Shown one piece after another: positions 36,057 to 48,100 of a stretch of 64,000 nucleotides of DNA; position 1 is the first letter of the stretch; each line of letters opens with the position of its first letter. A program made the position numbers and the translations under genes. The DNA is from Cheilinus undulatus (lineage: Eukaryota; Chordata; Actinopteri; Labriformes; Labridae). The stretch is from contig NC_054881.1 in assembly GCF_018320785.1 (NCBI RefSeq), forward strand, positions 22,010,275-22,074,274. The letters run 5' to 3'. The notes beneath the pieces are model-generated. The model saw nothing but the letters and a program-made list of their open reading frames with translations, was not told the DNA's origin and made no database searches.

Positions 36057-37718
36057 GTACCAAACACAAATATCCTTACTTTTCATGCTTAGCTCAGTAC
36101 TAGAGTGTCATATAGATGTTTTAATCCTGGGTATGTTTTCACTTTTAAAAGTAAAAACAGAGTGACTTCATAATTCCCATTGTTTCCATTTTCTAGTCTA
36201 GCACTGATATGGACAAGGAGCAAATAAAGAAGGAGATGACTCGGCATCAGGAGTGTCTGTCTGGAAGATTTCCTTAATTTTCCTTATTGGCTTGTTAAGT
36301 GGAGATAGATATGTATTATTAATATCCATATTTGAGTTTGAGATGTTATGTTCTTAGGTCCAAGTTAAGGCAAAACTAAACAGCTCATAGGAATCACAGC
36401 CCAGTCATTACAAAGTGCAACACTTCCATTCCCTCACATTCAAACTAAAAGCATTAGATGTCATCATTTTACAAGGGGAAACTGAAATTCACATGGCGAT
36501 GCAATATTGCACACTTTCCTGCTGGGTTTTTTGAGGACCGACCGATAAGAAAAAGGTATAGAGTGTGATCACGTTTTCCTCCACTCTTTGACAGTGTTAG
36601 CTTTACTATTCAGATCCCCCTATACACAGATGACGACAAAGTTATCACCCCCCCATGAAAATGTCAGTTTTTCCTCAAGTATTTCCGAGTGCTGTTAAAC
36701 AGAGCAAGGAATATTTACATCTTTCTCTTCCTACCTCTGCCATGTGACTCTCTTTGAGTTTCTTGATGATACTTCCCTTACTGAAACTTTTATACTGAGT
36801 ATAAATTTGAAGATAACCCTCAGTTTTAACTTGACTTTACAAGATTTGAGCATTGCAAAGGTAAAGCACATCATTGCACAACAGTGGTTTGTGCTATAGC
36901 TCAACAAGAAGGTCACTCCTTAAAGGAGCTAATGATTCAGACCCTGCAGTTTTTGGTTTTGTGAAATAATTTTGTTACTGTAAGCAAACTATCAGTAAAC
37001 AAGTGTTGCATTAGTGTGGCTGCTTTGGCCAACTCTTCAAATGAATGAATTACCACTGGTTGCTGAATAAGATTTATTGTTAAAAAAACAGTTAGGTTTG
37101 CTTCGAAGGCTGCTGTTTTTGAGTGGTGAAGAAGAAATATTGTTCTTGAAAGGCGTTGTTATATCTGAGGTTAAAAGACTGTATTTTTGGTTTAACCACG
37201 GCTGCAGTTTGGGCCGTATGAGGGTTGGTCTAATACTGGTAACAGAACAGGTCTCTGACTGCATAAGGAGCACATGTTATACCATAATCTAACAGAGGTT
37301 AAGTGAAATAAACATTAAAATATTCAAAATCCAATGTGTGGCCCTCAGTGCAGCACCGTCTCTAAATCCACTCCTGTTGTCTTGTATTATGTATGCGAGT
37401 AACCCGATCTTGTAAGAGAGGAAGAGTCGATCATAGTGATATATACACGCCTGTGAGTGTGTTTTTGTGTGGACACAGTGAGCATTTACATCCATACATT
37501 ATTGCATAATTGTTTCCTGATGCTCTTCCTCTTCCACAGAATATTAATTACCCAGTGATGAAACCGCCTCTTTGGTCTGAAGGGTTGAGGTTGGAGGAGG
37601 AAATGGGGGCTGTGCATGTAGGAGGCCATCCTGTTTGATGGGGTTAACTCTCATTTTGAGTGTGTGTGGAGGGGGGTGTAGCATCAACTTTGTTGGGGGG
37701 TCTAATTTCATGATACAA

Positions 37719-37742
37719 TTTTTTTTTTTTTTTTTTTTTTTT
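37719..37742. repeat. Poly(T) run
   Basis: Uninterrupted T residues. Confidence 0.95.
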
Positions 37743-39591
37743 AGATTGAACAGATGCAGGACTTAGTGGGACTTTTTAGTAACTGGTCATGGACGAGCTG
37801 GGATCAAATAATACTTTTTGTCAACTTGCATTCATAAACTCAGTTATGCAATCAGATTTTGTTCTTAAACACATTAATCTCCACTTGTTTTGCATTTTGC
37901 ACTTCTTTTTGTTTTATTTCAGATTTTGCAGTGTCTTAAACTAAGAGTATTTGAGTCTTGTTTAATAAAGGCCTTCTTTCATAGGTAGATCAGAGATTAT
38001 GACATGAGTTTCACCATCAAAAAATAACTTGTAATGGATTGAAAAGGAGATAAGGGGACAGTAAAAGGATAAATGTTTGGTAACACAAGGTTCAGACTTC
38101 TGACTAGTCCACTCAGCTGTCTGTGAGTTTCTAAACTAAAATAAACTGTGATGGACTTGTTTAAGATCACCGTGGCTGCAGGAAGATTGGGACAAAAAAG
38201 CATGCGATTAAAAAAATAATGTTCTCATTTTTGCATTCATTGCACCTTGATTAATCACAATGAATGAAATAAATCTTAACAGCTTTAACGATTATGTGTT
38301 ATTGTTTATTCTAAAGTCTTAAATCTGATTTAATCAGTAAAAGAAAATCACTGACCTCAAAGCTCAGGGCTTATATTTTTAAGCTGAATGCAATATGAAA
38401 CCATAAAACACAATTGAACCAGACAAAATAAGTAAATCATGAGAAATTCTCAAAACTCATAATCAAAAATCGAATTTTCCTGTTAAATATCTGCTTTATT
38501 TTCTATACAATCCTTTCCTGATATTTCCCACCATAATGAACATTTGTCATCAGAAACCTTCAGCACGTTGAGCCAGCATGAAAAGGAGGATGGCGCCATC
38601 TAGTGAAAGTTTAATAACACCATTAACCTGCTGTAATCATTAGCAGTCATTCAAGCAGATTTTAAAGAAAATTCTGATATTCATCCTTCTAAGATTTTAA
38701 ATCTATGATTAGTCTTTATCTAAGAACAAAATCTGTAAATGCTAAAGAGCACTAATACACACATTTGAGTGCTGATGTGGCTGTAAAATAACTCAAATGT
38801 GCCAAATTAAAAGAGAAACAACATATTTTACTGCATTTTTGTCAGTTTCCCTTATGGAATTATGGAATATTTTTATATATATTCAGGAACATGCTCATGC
38901 TAATTAAATTGCATCCTCTTTCTCTGACACAAAGTGGCCACAGACCAGACTGGAATCGCAGCCCTAGGTCAGTCCTTCTTATATCCAGTTAAAACGTCTC
39001 ACAGGAGCCTTAAATGAGTAATTATTTTTGTCTGTAGCAGTTGTTCTCAACTGATGACCCAAAAGTGGGCCACAGAGCTGCTTTCATTGCGAACTGTGGA
39101 AAAAAGTGAGTAATGTATGGATGCCCTACGCAGATCGCATCAGTACATTTCATTCAACATTTTTTTTTATGTGATAACAAGGACAGTTTGGTCTTTTTCT
39201 CAAGATAGCGTCTTCTTCACAAACTTTATTTGGTTTTCCCATGACAACAATGTAATTCCTTGAGAAATTACCAAAATTTTCATGCTGTCTCAGGAAAATA
39301 AAACAGTGGATCATGCTTGATTCTCCCATAACTTCAAGAACTAAAAGAAAAAAAAAATCAGCCAAATGTAGTATTCAAACATCAGTGTGGTTTTTCCACT
39401 TAAAATTGATATTTTCATTTTCATACAGGTCCTTAATTCTGGGGTTTTGAGTGATTAGGTAGGTTTAAGCCTTTTTAATATAAAGTTTATACTGTGATTT
39501 ACCAGGATTTATAACCTCACCACAAACTTGAAATCCAGCCAAATGTTTTGCTGCAGCAGAGAGAAATTAGCTGCTCCTTAAAGGTTGTTTT

Positions 39592-40211
39592 TAAAGGGGG
39601 CATATTTTACCCTTTCAAGACACGTTTGTATTGTTCTAGGAGGTCCCCAAAACATGCCTGTGAAGTTTGTTGCTGAAAAAACACTCCAGTTTTTGATTTT
39701 TGCATGTCTAAAAACCCCTCTGTCTCAGCCCTTATCAGAATGAGCCGTTTCTGTGGCTATAAATGATAATCAGCTGTCTTACTCCTCCCCTGACCACACC
39801 CCTCTCAGGAAATGAATGTGGTACTCCCGATGTTACAATGTTGCAGACACTTTTATCCAAAGTAAGACTTGACTGGGAACCATCAGTCTCCCAAACCAAA
39901 GTCAGCAGGGTAACCCACTGAGCTATCCAGCATCTCAGCTGGCAGCCAAGAGGAAGATCAGGAGAGGAGCGTGGCTCTTTCCTCCAAGCGGGGAGGGCCA
40001 ACCAAACCTGGGGGCGAGTGCTTACTCCCCATGTGACATCATGAGGGTAAAATCTGAGAAAGGCTTGTTTTAGCACACATGTTCTGAAAGGTGGAGAAAG
40101 AGGGTGTAAGGAAATGGATGTTTCTGGTATTTGAGGGGATTGTGGACAGGCCAGGGGCACATATTTTTGTTAGAAAAGCCTGAAAAAGGGATTTTTGCAT
40201 ATGTCCCCTTT
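39592..40211. mobile_element. Non-autonomous element inserted in a repeat copy
   Basis: The ends TAAAGGGGGCATATTTTACC and TTTTGCATATGTCCCCTTT are imperfect inverted repeats. It interrupts the repeat described above. The phrase AGGAGGTCCCCAAAACATGC is typical of a fish repeat family. A tRNA-like segment lies inside. Confidence 0.55.
39860..39932 (-). repeat. tRNA-like segment (SINE or tRNA relic)
   Basis: The - strand begins GCTGGATAGCTCAGTGGGTT (box A-like) and has ATGGTTCCCAGTCAAGTC (box B-like) near tRNA spacing. The 3' end does not pair with the 5' end, so it is not a functional tRNA gene. Confidence 0.5.
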
Positions 40212-40334
40212 GAATGCACTCACTTTTCCCTGTGTCTCAGACAGTGGCATAGCCAGACTTTTTGACTAGTGTGGCCTAATTGCTACAGTTATTGAAGTAG
40301 GGGTTGTCTAGAGTTTGTGCACTCAACAAGGCTC

Positions 40335-40779
40335 ATGATGCATAAAAGTCACCAATGCTCCACTGATTCCTTAGCTGAAGAGTTCTGAACTTCCACTGGC
40401 AATAATGTCAGCACAAAAACTGTGAGGCTGGAGCTCTACAGAGTGATGAATCAAGCTTTTGTGTATGGTAGTCAGATGGGCCAGTCTAGGTTTGGTGGAA
40501 GCTAGGAGAACGTTACCTGCCTGACCTCAACCCCATTGAGCATCTTTGGGATAAACTGGAGCCTTCTCATTCAACATCAGTGCCTGACCTCATAAATGCT
40601 CTACACAGAATGAATGAGCACCAGTTCCCACAGAAACACTACAAAATCTTGTAGAAAGCCATCCAAGAAGAGTGGAGGCTGCAAAAAGGGGTCATATCAA
40701 AGTACATGTGTTTGAATGCAACGCTATTACAGTCCCTGTTGGAGTAACGGGCAGGCAGCCAAATACTTTTGTCCATATA

Positions 40780-40784
<5 letters not shown>
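40335..40784 (+). mobile_element. Tc1-like DNA transposon relic, multiply deleted
   Basis: Text encoding Tc1 transposase remains in order: GAGTGATGAATCAAGC, GGAGAACGTTACCTGCC, CTGACCTCAACCCCATTGAG (the DLNPIE catalytic region) and GCCAAATACTTTTGTCC at the right end, before CATATAGTGTA. Large internal blocks and the left end are missing. It ends in a TA microsatellite. Confidence 0.8.

Positions 40785-40826
<42 letters not shown>
40783..40826. repeat. (TA)n microsatellite
   Basis: Uninterrupted alternation that has grown at the end of the Tc1 relic. Confidence 0.97.
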
Positions 40827-40830
<4 letters not shown>

Positions 40831-41469
40831 CATTTAAAGACTGAAAAAGAACATGTAATTCACAAGTTAAAGCAAAAGCAAAAGTACCAAGAAAAAACAC
40901 TCTCTGAATATGTCCTTATGCCTAAATTAAGTCTGCCCTCTCAGGCTTGGTATGAAAGCCTTTAACTTGTAGCATACAGAATGTTCACTTCCTCACTCAG
41001 TTTTTAGGTCAATTAATCCCTGATACAGAAAAAGCATAATGATGAGTCAGTCGTGCTGACAGAATGGAAATCTCCTCTATGATCTAAGATGTTACTGGAG
41101 TTGAAAAAAAAAACAGCTTTTATGATGAGATGTTACTGGAATCAGATGACTGTCTCGACAGGAATATCCAGTGTCACTTCTCTTTTCACACACAGGCGAG
41201 AGATATTGACGCTGCTGTGCTTGCAGTCCAACGACCCTGATGTTGACCTTTCGTTTTCTCTCAGAATGATACAGAACAGCAACAGCAGTGATCATTTCCA
41301 GCTACCTGATCTATCCAAGATTTTTTTTTGATTCACAGGAGTTTCATCGCGGATTGCACAGATTAAAATGAAGAGTTTCTATGACCTCAATGCTGCTGCA
41401 AGGGTGAAACATGTTTAGCCATTATAAGATAATGTTCACAGCTGTTTTTAAAAGAATACAAAAGCAGTT

Positions 41470-41475
41470 TTTATT
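41470..41475 (-). terminator. cd274: Candidate poly(A) signal of cd274
   Basis: AATAAA on the - strand, about 150 bases beyond the stop at 41625-41627. Confidence 0.5.
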
Positions 41476-41624
41476 GTGCATCTTACAAATGCTGAATTTA
41501 ACAAGTTCTGTAGCATATCTGGGTAGGTTAACAAAATGAAACAGTAAAAAAAGAGTATGAAATGTCTACGTTACTAAAATGTTTAACAAGTGCTTAATGT
41601 CTCTTTTTGGTTGCAAGCTCACTG

Positions 41625-42108
41625 CTATACAGTCTCCATTTGGAGCTTGACTACCCGTCCTGTCCCAACTGTCCCCCTAAGCGTGTCACAGTGTCCAGTG
41701 CAGGCCATGACCAGAAGCCTGCATCCTCCTCTTTCACCCATAAATGTCCTCAAGGACTCATCAAAACTCTGGTTCCCCTCTCTGTATCCGTCCAGCAACA
41801 GAAGAGTCTCACTGGAGCGGCTCAATAAAGTCCTCAGCTCCTCTTCTGTTGCCATCTTTTCCTTGATGGAGAGTTGAGTGGTTATTTCCTGAAACAAGTC
41901 CCCCTTCGCTTCGCTGCAGTCCATATAAAGAAGAAGCTGAACGGCGCTGAGGTCGAGGAGGTTTGGGAAGGCATGTGTGGGACCTTCGGTCCAAGAGGAA
42001 ACCAGGAAGTGGGCTAAAATAGTCTTCCCGCTCCCCGAAGATCCCTCGAGAAGAAGTGTCTCTCCTGCCTCTGGGATTAGAGCTTGGAGATTCACAGGCT
42101 GGCCCTCA
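41625..42108 (-). CDS. cd274: cd274 exon 9: truncated NACHT-like P-loop NTPase and stop
   Basis: Acceptor TGTGTATTTCAG, phase 2. Residues 325-485 hold a P-loop NTPase core. Walker A is GSSGSGKT (347-354) after ETLLLE. A strand LLLYMDCSE (383-391) and LFQEI follow, as in NACHT proteins (hhhhxCRE..LF). Walker B is LLLLDGYREGN (427-437); the usual DGxDE is DGYRE here, so the third acidic position is Arg while Glu435 is kept. The sensor-like strand CRLLVMAC replaces the common VTSRP. The chain stops after GRVVKLQMETV, before the NACHT helical and winged-helix parts. It may bind nucleotide; hydrolysis is doubtful (inference). The frame is open for all 160 codons, which argues for selection. Confidence 0.85.
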
Positions 42109-45100
42109 CTGAAATACACAGAAAAAAAGAGCAATGTGAGACTAAAGACACATTCTACAAAACATTTTAAAGTTGTTTTGCCCAACAATTACAATTTTAA
42201 ATCATGTCACTTAAGGCTAAAGGGGGTTTGAAACTTCTTTATGTTGTTTTCATCTTGTCCTGATGTGTTTAACTTATCATACTGTATTTAACACCAGTAA
42301 TGTACAATATGCTGTTGATGTTTTTCAGCAATTTGTATTTCTTTGTTTAAATGGGGATGTTTTTTGATTAATTTATGTTTTTTGATAGTTCCTACTATAG
42401 AGGCAGATACATGTGTGCAGCACCTGGGGACAGAATTCCCTAAGAAGATGATAAAAGGTATATTATCATACCATATTCAACTTTGTTGTATCAAACTGTT
42501 TCATACTGTATGCAGCATAACACACAGCATATGATATAGTATGGCAATGCCTCATATCACAGTGCAACATGTTATACACTATCATATCATTGTATCATAT
42601 TGTTTGCTATTGTACCATATCATAATGTTCCATATCAATGTCATTCTGAGAAAGGTAATTATCATACGATATTTGAGGTGAGGAAATCCCCCCCCAACTC
42701 AAAGCAGTACACAAATCTAATGTATCATTTTAATAAGCAATTAACAGTCAGTGTTTTCAACATTAATTTCATTTCCTTTTATTCTTTTTGATTTTAAATA
42801 TGGTGCTTTAAAGAAAGAAACTGTCCAAAATGATCCGCAAATCAGACCAGGAAAGTATTAGATCCCCTGTAATGATTGGAAACTGGAACATTTAAACCCT
42901 GAAGCCTCTAACAGTAAAGTGTGATTTCTCTGTTGTGTGCTGTTTGATTTGAGCAGGCAGAAGTCCTTGAGGAGACCTGACTGTGATCAGGTCGATTAAA
43001 GAAAGCATGAGAACAGAGCATGTGTTTTGTATCATCCCGGATGTTCTGGATTTTGGGCTTTTTTAAATGTCACTGTCAGTTTATGTTTTCTCCTGGTGGT
43101 TGAGGACAAATATTTGAAAATTGGTTTTAAAGACTGTAAATCTAGTTCAAATCAATTTTAGCATACTGGATGTGGTTCCTGGACACCAAAATTGTTACTT
43201 GTTCAAATTGAGAATGGCTTTTAACTTTCAAGAGATACTGGCCACTGAGAAATTGGTGGTTTGATTTTTAATCTAGACTGTTACATATCAATTATCTAGT
43301 TCAGTTTTTCATGGGAGGGGGGCCTCAAAAAAGCCAGCCCCGGGGCCCAAAGTCACAGGAAGCCGCCCATGCCTACAGGTAAGATGTGATTAAATCAAAT
43401 CCTTCCCCACCAAATCATATTGTATATATGTGCTTGTATATATGGTATCATTTCGCATGCTATTGTATCCCATCCTATCGTATGTTATTGTAATTGTATC
43501 GTAATCTTATCGTATTGTGATTGTATTTTAATCTATTATACTGTATTGTACCACATCCTATTCTATTGATTCATAATGTAATGTATCTTATTTTATTGAA
43601 TGTTTTCTTATTGTGTATTCACTATTGAATTAAATGTCTCTTCTTGAATCATCCTGCATCCGTGGTATTAAATGTAATGAATTGTGTAACATCTTATCAC
43701 AAACATAAAAACATAAAACTAAAATTAAACTGGAATGGTCTGAACTCATAGTTTATGCTTTGAAGCCTGAACCACGTTAGAATTTATAACAAAGAGTCGC
43801 AAAATTAATTCAGCTCAATGGCAATTTACTGCTTTTTTTAAATGCTTTTTTAAAATAACAATCACTGCTTTTTAGTTGATAATGAGCTGAAAGTTGTGCT
43901 TTGCAAAATTCTGTAGCCCCTAAATTAATGTCTAATTAAAGCAATGCACACACAGCAGGATTTAGTATCCTCAATCACTTAAATAAAAAAGTTTGTGCAT
44001 TGTTTTTTTCCGGAAAGAAAAATGAACCAACTAAACACATTTTAAAGGTTTACAATAAAGATCATATTTTTTGGAAATGAGTCAGGCATTCTGAGTAGCT
44101 CTGTGGAAAATAGTGACTCACTTGTTTTTCAGGCTGTAAGGCAGCATCTCCATACCGAAAGCCTCCCAGTACTGTCTCGGCCTCTCAGTGAAGGAAAGGT
44201 CCAAGTAATAAGCTTTCACAAACGCCTTCAGGTTTTCCTCAACACTGCCTGCAGAGCACAACAGACATGATTATATTCAGATTGATCACATTCAATCAAT
44301 CAGTGAAAAGGGGTCAAAAACTGAGAAAACAAGAAGAAAAACAAGACAGTCCATAATATATTTTTCCAGGAATTCTTACTTATGTGGGGCTTTGTTTTGC
44401 AAAAATTCCAGCCAACACAAATTTAAAAAGTTAAAAAGATCAACACACCATCTCCAGTGTCACTACAGATGATTAATTTCCTATGTATAGACTGTAAAAT
44501 AGGTTACCTAATCGCTGTGTCAATTGCTTCTTTTCTATACATTCACTTTGGCAGTTAACCTAATTTATCTGACTGTTGCATGGAAAAACACCACATGGTA
44601 AAAAAGGAGGTTAATTACTTATATAAATAAGCCCTTCTCACCTATTCTAAACTGCAATCAAGTTCATAACATCTTCAGACTCTCTTACCTTTATTAAAAA
44701 TGGTTCTCTCCTCTTCATTTTCTTTACTCATTTGCAAGCCTGTAGGGAAAAAATATGGTTTTGTGAGCAGTTAATCAAAACTTTAGTCTACTTATCTGTC
44801 CACATCCATCAAATTGAAATGAAAAAATACAACACAAAACTGAGGTATTAAATTAAGTACAAATTCAAAGAAAAGGGGATCTTTATACTTCTGTATTCAG
44901 GAGAACAAACTGAGTGTGAGTCAGTGTCATAAAATAGACCTCAGCAGACAGCATGATGATGGTAAATGATTACATAGGCACATTTTTTGACACATTTTCA
45001 GGTGTAAAGCTTTAAATGCATACACTTAAAACAATTTCTGAATAAAATTTGCTTGTGTCATGTCTAATTCCCTGCAGTGAGAGCTTCCAGATTCACAAAT

Positions 45101-48100
45101 GCATCATCAACAGAGACCCTGGATTTGTTTTTTATTTTAAGTTTATGTAGCAAATTTCAGAACAGTACTACCCTGTGCTTGGAAACAGCAGTATCTATAA
45201 AGCTTCCCAAAACCATTCCTTTATCCTGCAAGGAGTTTTGTTGCTGTTATTGTACTGCAAAAAATTAAAATCTTAGAAAGTTCATTTGTGTAATGTTAGT
45301 CAGAAATGTCTAATTACACTTATTTTAATCTGTTCACTCAACAAACTATATAATCCTCTTGTTTTCATCTTTAAAACCCATAAAAGCATGCATTGAATTA
45401 ATAAATAAAACGATCTGCAAATGATAAGAGCAAATTTTACTTGTTGAGTGTCTTTTTGCAGTGTGCTGCTCCATCTATAGTAATATGTGTGGATTTCCTG
45501 TTACTGTGACTATTATCTTTTTTAATGGGTCCATATACACAGAGGTAATTATGGTAATGTACAATAAGTGCAGTAAATAGTAAGGATGTGTTTTGACTCA
45601 CAAAAAACAGGTAAAACAGTCTTGCTTCCTCCATTTACCATAATGTTCCTGGTGCTGCCTTTTCTGCACCCTGTGAAAAAAAAAAACAGAATGCTTTTGG
45701 TTTATAACAATCAATATATAAACACAAAAAAACATTTACACAGCTAAGTAAAGTGGTGCTGAACTTGGAGAGAATAGAGACTGTTTTAAAGCAACACTTT
45801 TTTGCTATGTTTGGACGGCGGCACATCCTGGGCGACTGATTTAAACAGTTTTGATTTGAAATCATTTAACCTGCTCATATATTTATTTTTTCATATTAAA
45901 GCAGTACAGCTTGGCATGGTTTGGCACAGTAAACCATTTTCTTGCATACATTTTCATCAGAGGTTGAAAGTAACTAATTGCATTTACTCAAATTACTTTT
46001 TTATGTTTTTTTTTTGAGTACAGTTTTTAAATCAGTACTTTTACTTCTACTCAAGTAAATCTCAACCACAGTAACGGTACTTTTACTTGAGTACAATGGT
46101 CTGGCTCTTTGCACACCTCTGATTTTCACAGCCAATGTCTGTCCAGCCTCACTCATAGTGATAGAAATTCCAGCTCTTTTTAGAGATGTGTATCATGTAG
46201 TGAGAGTGTGTATGAGTAGGAACGGGATAAGGGGTAGGAAATAGAGGATTGACTGGATGTATTGATGTACAGTGAAAAGAAGTCAATAAAAGTTCAGATG
46301 AAGGCTATGCATGTCTCCCATCCTGGTCTTTATAGAAAGCCCGAATGCAGCATACTACATATCATTTGGATAGCTCCGTAATAAGAGCCAAACTTTTGGC
46401 TCCCAAAAAACTCTTTAAGGAAACCAACTCTCAAATGGGAGCTGGCCCTCAGAACCAAACGACACATCACTACAGCTCCCAAGTTGTCTTCCTGAAGTGA
46501 GTTACAGTTTCACTTTTGTCCAAAGTAGCATACATTTAAGAGTTATAACACTAGGGGAGAATGACATTAGGATGTCCTTCGAGTCTGACTGGACACAGGT
46601 GCTGCTATCATCCTCACCAAAGCACTGGAGCAATAGTCAACATCATCATGAAATCTCAATACTGTCATCATCAATAACATTGGCATCCTAAAAGAAGAAG
46701 GCAAAATTGAGACAGGACAAACCAGTTGTTTTGGTCCCTTTCCACACTGAAATGAACTGAACCCCACCGCTTTTTTTTACTCATCAGATCTTCATCGAGC
46801 TCAAGAAAAACTCAGCAAGACTTAAACTGAGGCAAAACAAATAGAAATGGTAGATAAATGTGCGGGATTTTTGACGCGTTTCCAAGTCAAAACTTTTTGA
46901 CCTTGCACACTGAATACTTTGACATCACGTTTGACAAGAAAGGTTTCGAAACGGAACCAGTTTCAAAATACCCTCAAATATTTTTTGCTTCTGTAACCGA
47001 AGCAAGACCTCTTATCATTTTCACACAATCACTAGAAATAAACGCGCTGTTAAACAACTTTTGATATGATGGTGCCATTAGTTATACTGAAAAATCACCC
47101 ATGCATTAACAAATTCCCCCTCTCACACACATCAACATCTTACTTGGTGTTTCCAAATCTGCTGGTTGTGACACATGTAATGTCCAAAATGCAAAGTCAC
47201 TCTGACATGAAAAACATGAGTCACATGCTGACAAAAGTCCCGCTTAACAAAGCAGACTACATTACGGTGCCAAATTATATACCTATTTTCTGTACCGCTT
47301 CAAGAACACTTCCTCTTTTTAGCAGCCACATGACTTGACTCAACATGTGTCTCTTTGACAACAAAAACAAGTCTTACTGCTGAATTTATGCATTTCTTAC
47401 TGACAGGACAAAAATTGTTGTGCTGGTTCAACAAAAAAAGGTGGCTTAGAGCTGAATCAATGAAATCTGTATGAGATTAAGGACCATTTTTTCATGCTTG
47501 TTTGTTAAGCAAGTGCAGGTAGGTCTTTTAAAACCTTCTGTTCTGTTTAATCATTTTTTCTTTTGTAGATTATGACACTTGGAAATACAGCAGTTTGAAT
47601 CTTAGAAAACAACTGGATTATCCATTCCTATTTCCTGCAGGTATCAGTGCACATCCTGATGGGATATCCAGCCTTTCAGTGACCTCGTCTTGCTCTCACT
47701 CTGCCTCACAGGCTGCAGACTGACAGACTGTCTCTTTGTTAGAGAAGATATCAGGTAATAATTTCACAAATGCACTGCAGTCCAGTGCATCATGGCCTCA
47801 TATAGGGAGGAAAAACGCAGTCTGTCACTTTTGTGTAAAACATAGACTGCTATTTGCCACTTTATCAACTGAAAGAGATGTAGGAGATTTTGGAGAAATT
47901 ACTAGAACTTTTTTGGCAAGTATCTAACTGGAAAAGGTTAAAGTCTTGACTTCCCTTATCCTATTGTCACATATGCAAAAAACTCAAAACGGAGGACCCC
48001 AAATGCATATAAAACAAAATACTTTTAATGATCAAAAATCCAAAGGGAAAAACTCCAACTAAACTTACTTTACAAAAATAACAAACTAGTTCACAAAAAT

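Larger units (their letters stand above)
39290..40310. repeat. Dispersed repeat, copy 2, interrupted by an insertion
   Basis: The two parts 39290-39591 and about 40212-40310 match copy 1 (35270-35740) in order. An element of about 620 bases lies between them. Confidence 0.55.
25855..41469. other. Intergenic region between mrrf and cd274 3' ends
   Basis: No host coding exons are recognised in about 15.6 kb. It holds the transposons, LINE end and simple repeats listed separately. Segments around 26080-26490 and 32430-32960 are free of recognised repeats and more balanced in base composition; they could be conserved non-coding elements, but that needs alignment to other fish. Confidence 0.4.

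Noticed and set aside
39860-39932. Functional tRNA gene on the - strand
   Set aside because: Box-like motifs are present but the acceptor ends do not pair and it lies within a repeat.
39735-40160. 141-codon - strand open frame
   Set aside because: It lies wholly within a non-autonomous repeat element and its tRNA-like segment; no protein similarity.
40672-40965. Open frame with an YIYIYI run
   Set aside because: The run is the TA microsatellite; the rest is a Tc1 relic.
46613-46694. Possible extra cd274 tail exon on the - strand (acceptor TTCTTCTTTTAG, donor GTGAGG)
   Set aside because: Entered in phase 1 from the membrane exon it stops after GCQCY; the nicer reading DANVIDDDSIEIS needs another phase. 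No support beyond splice-like motifs.
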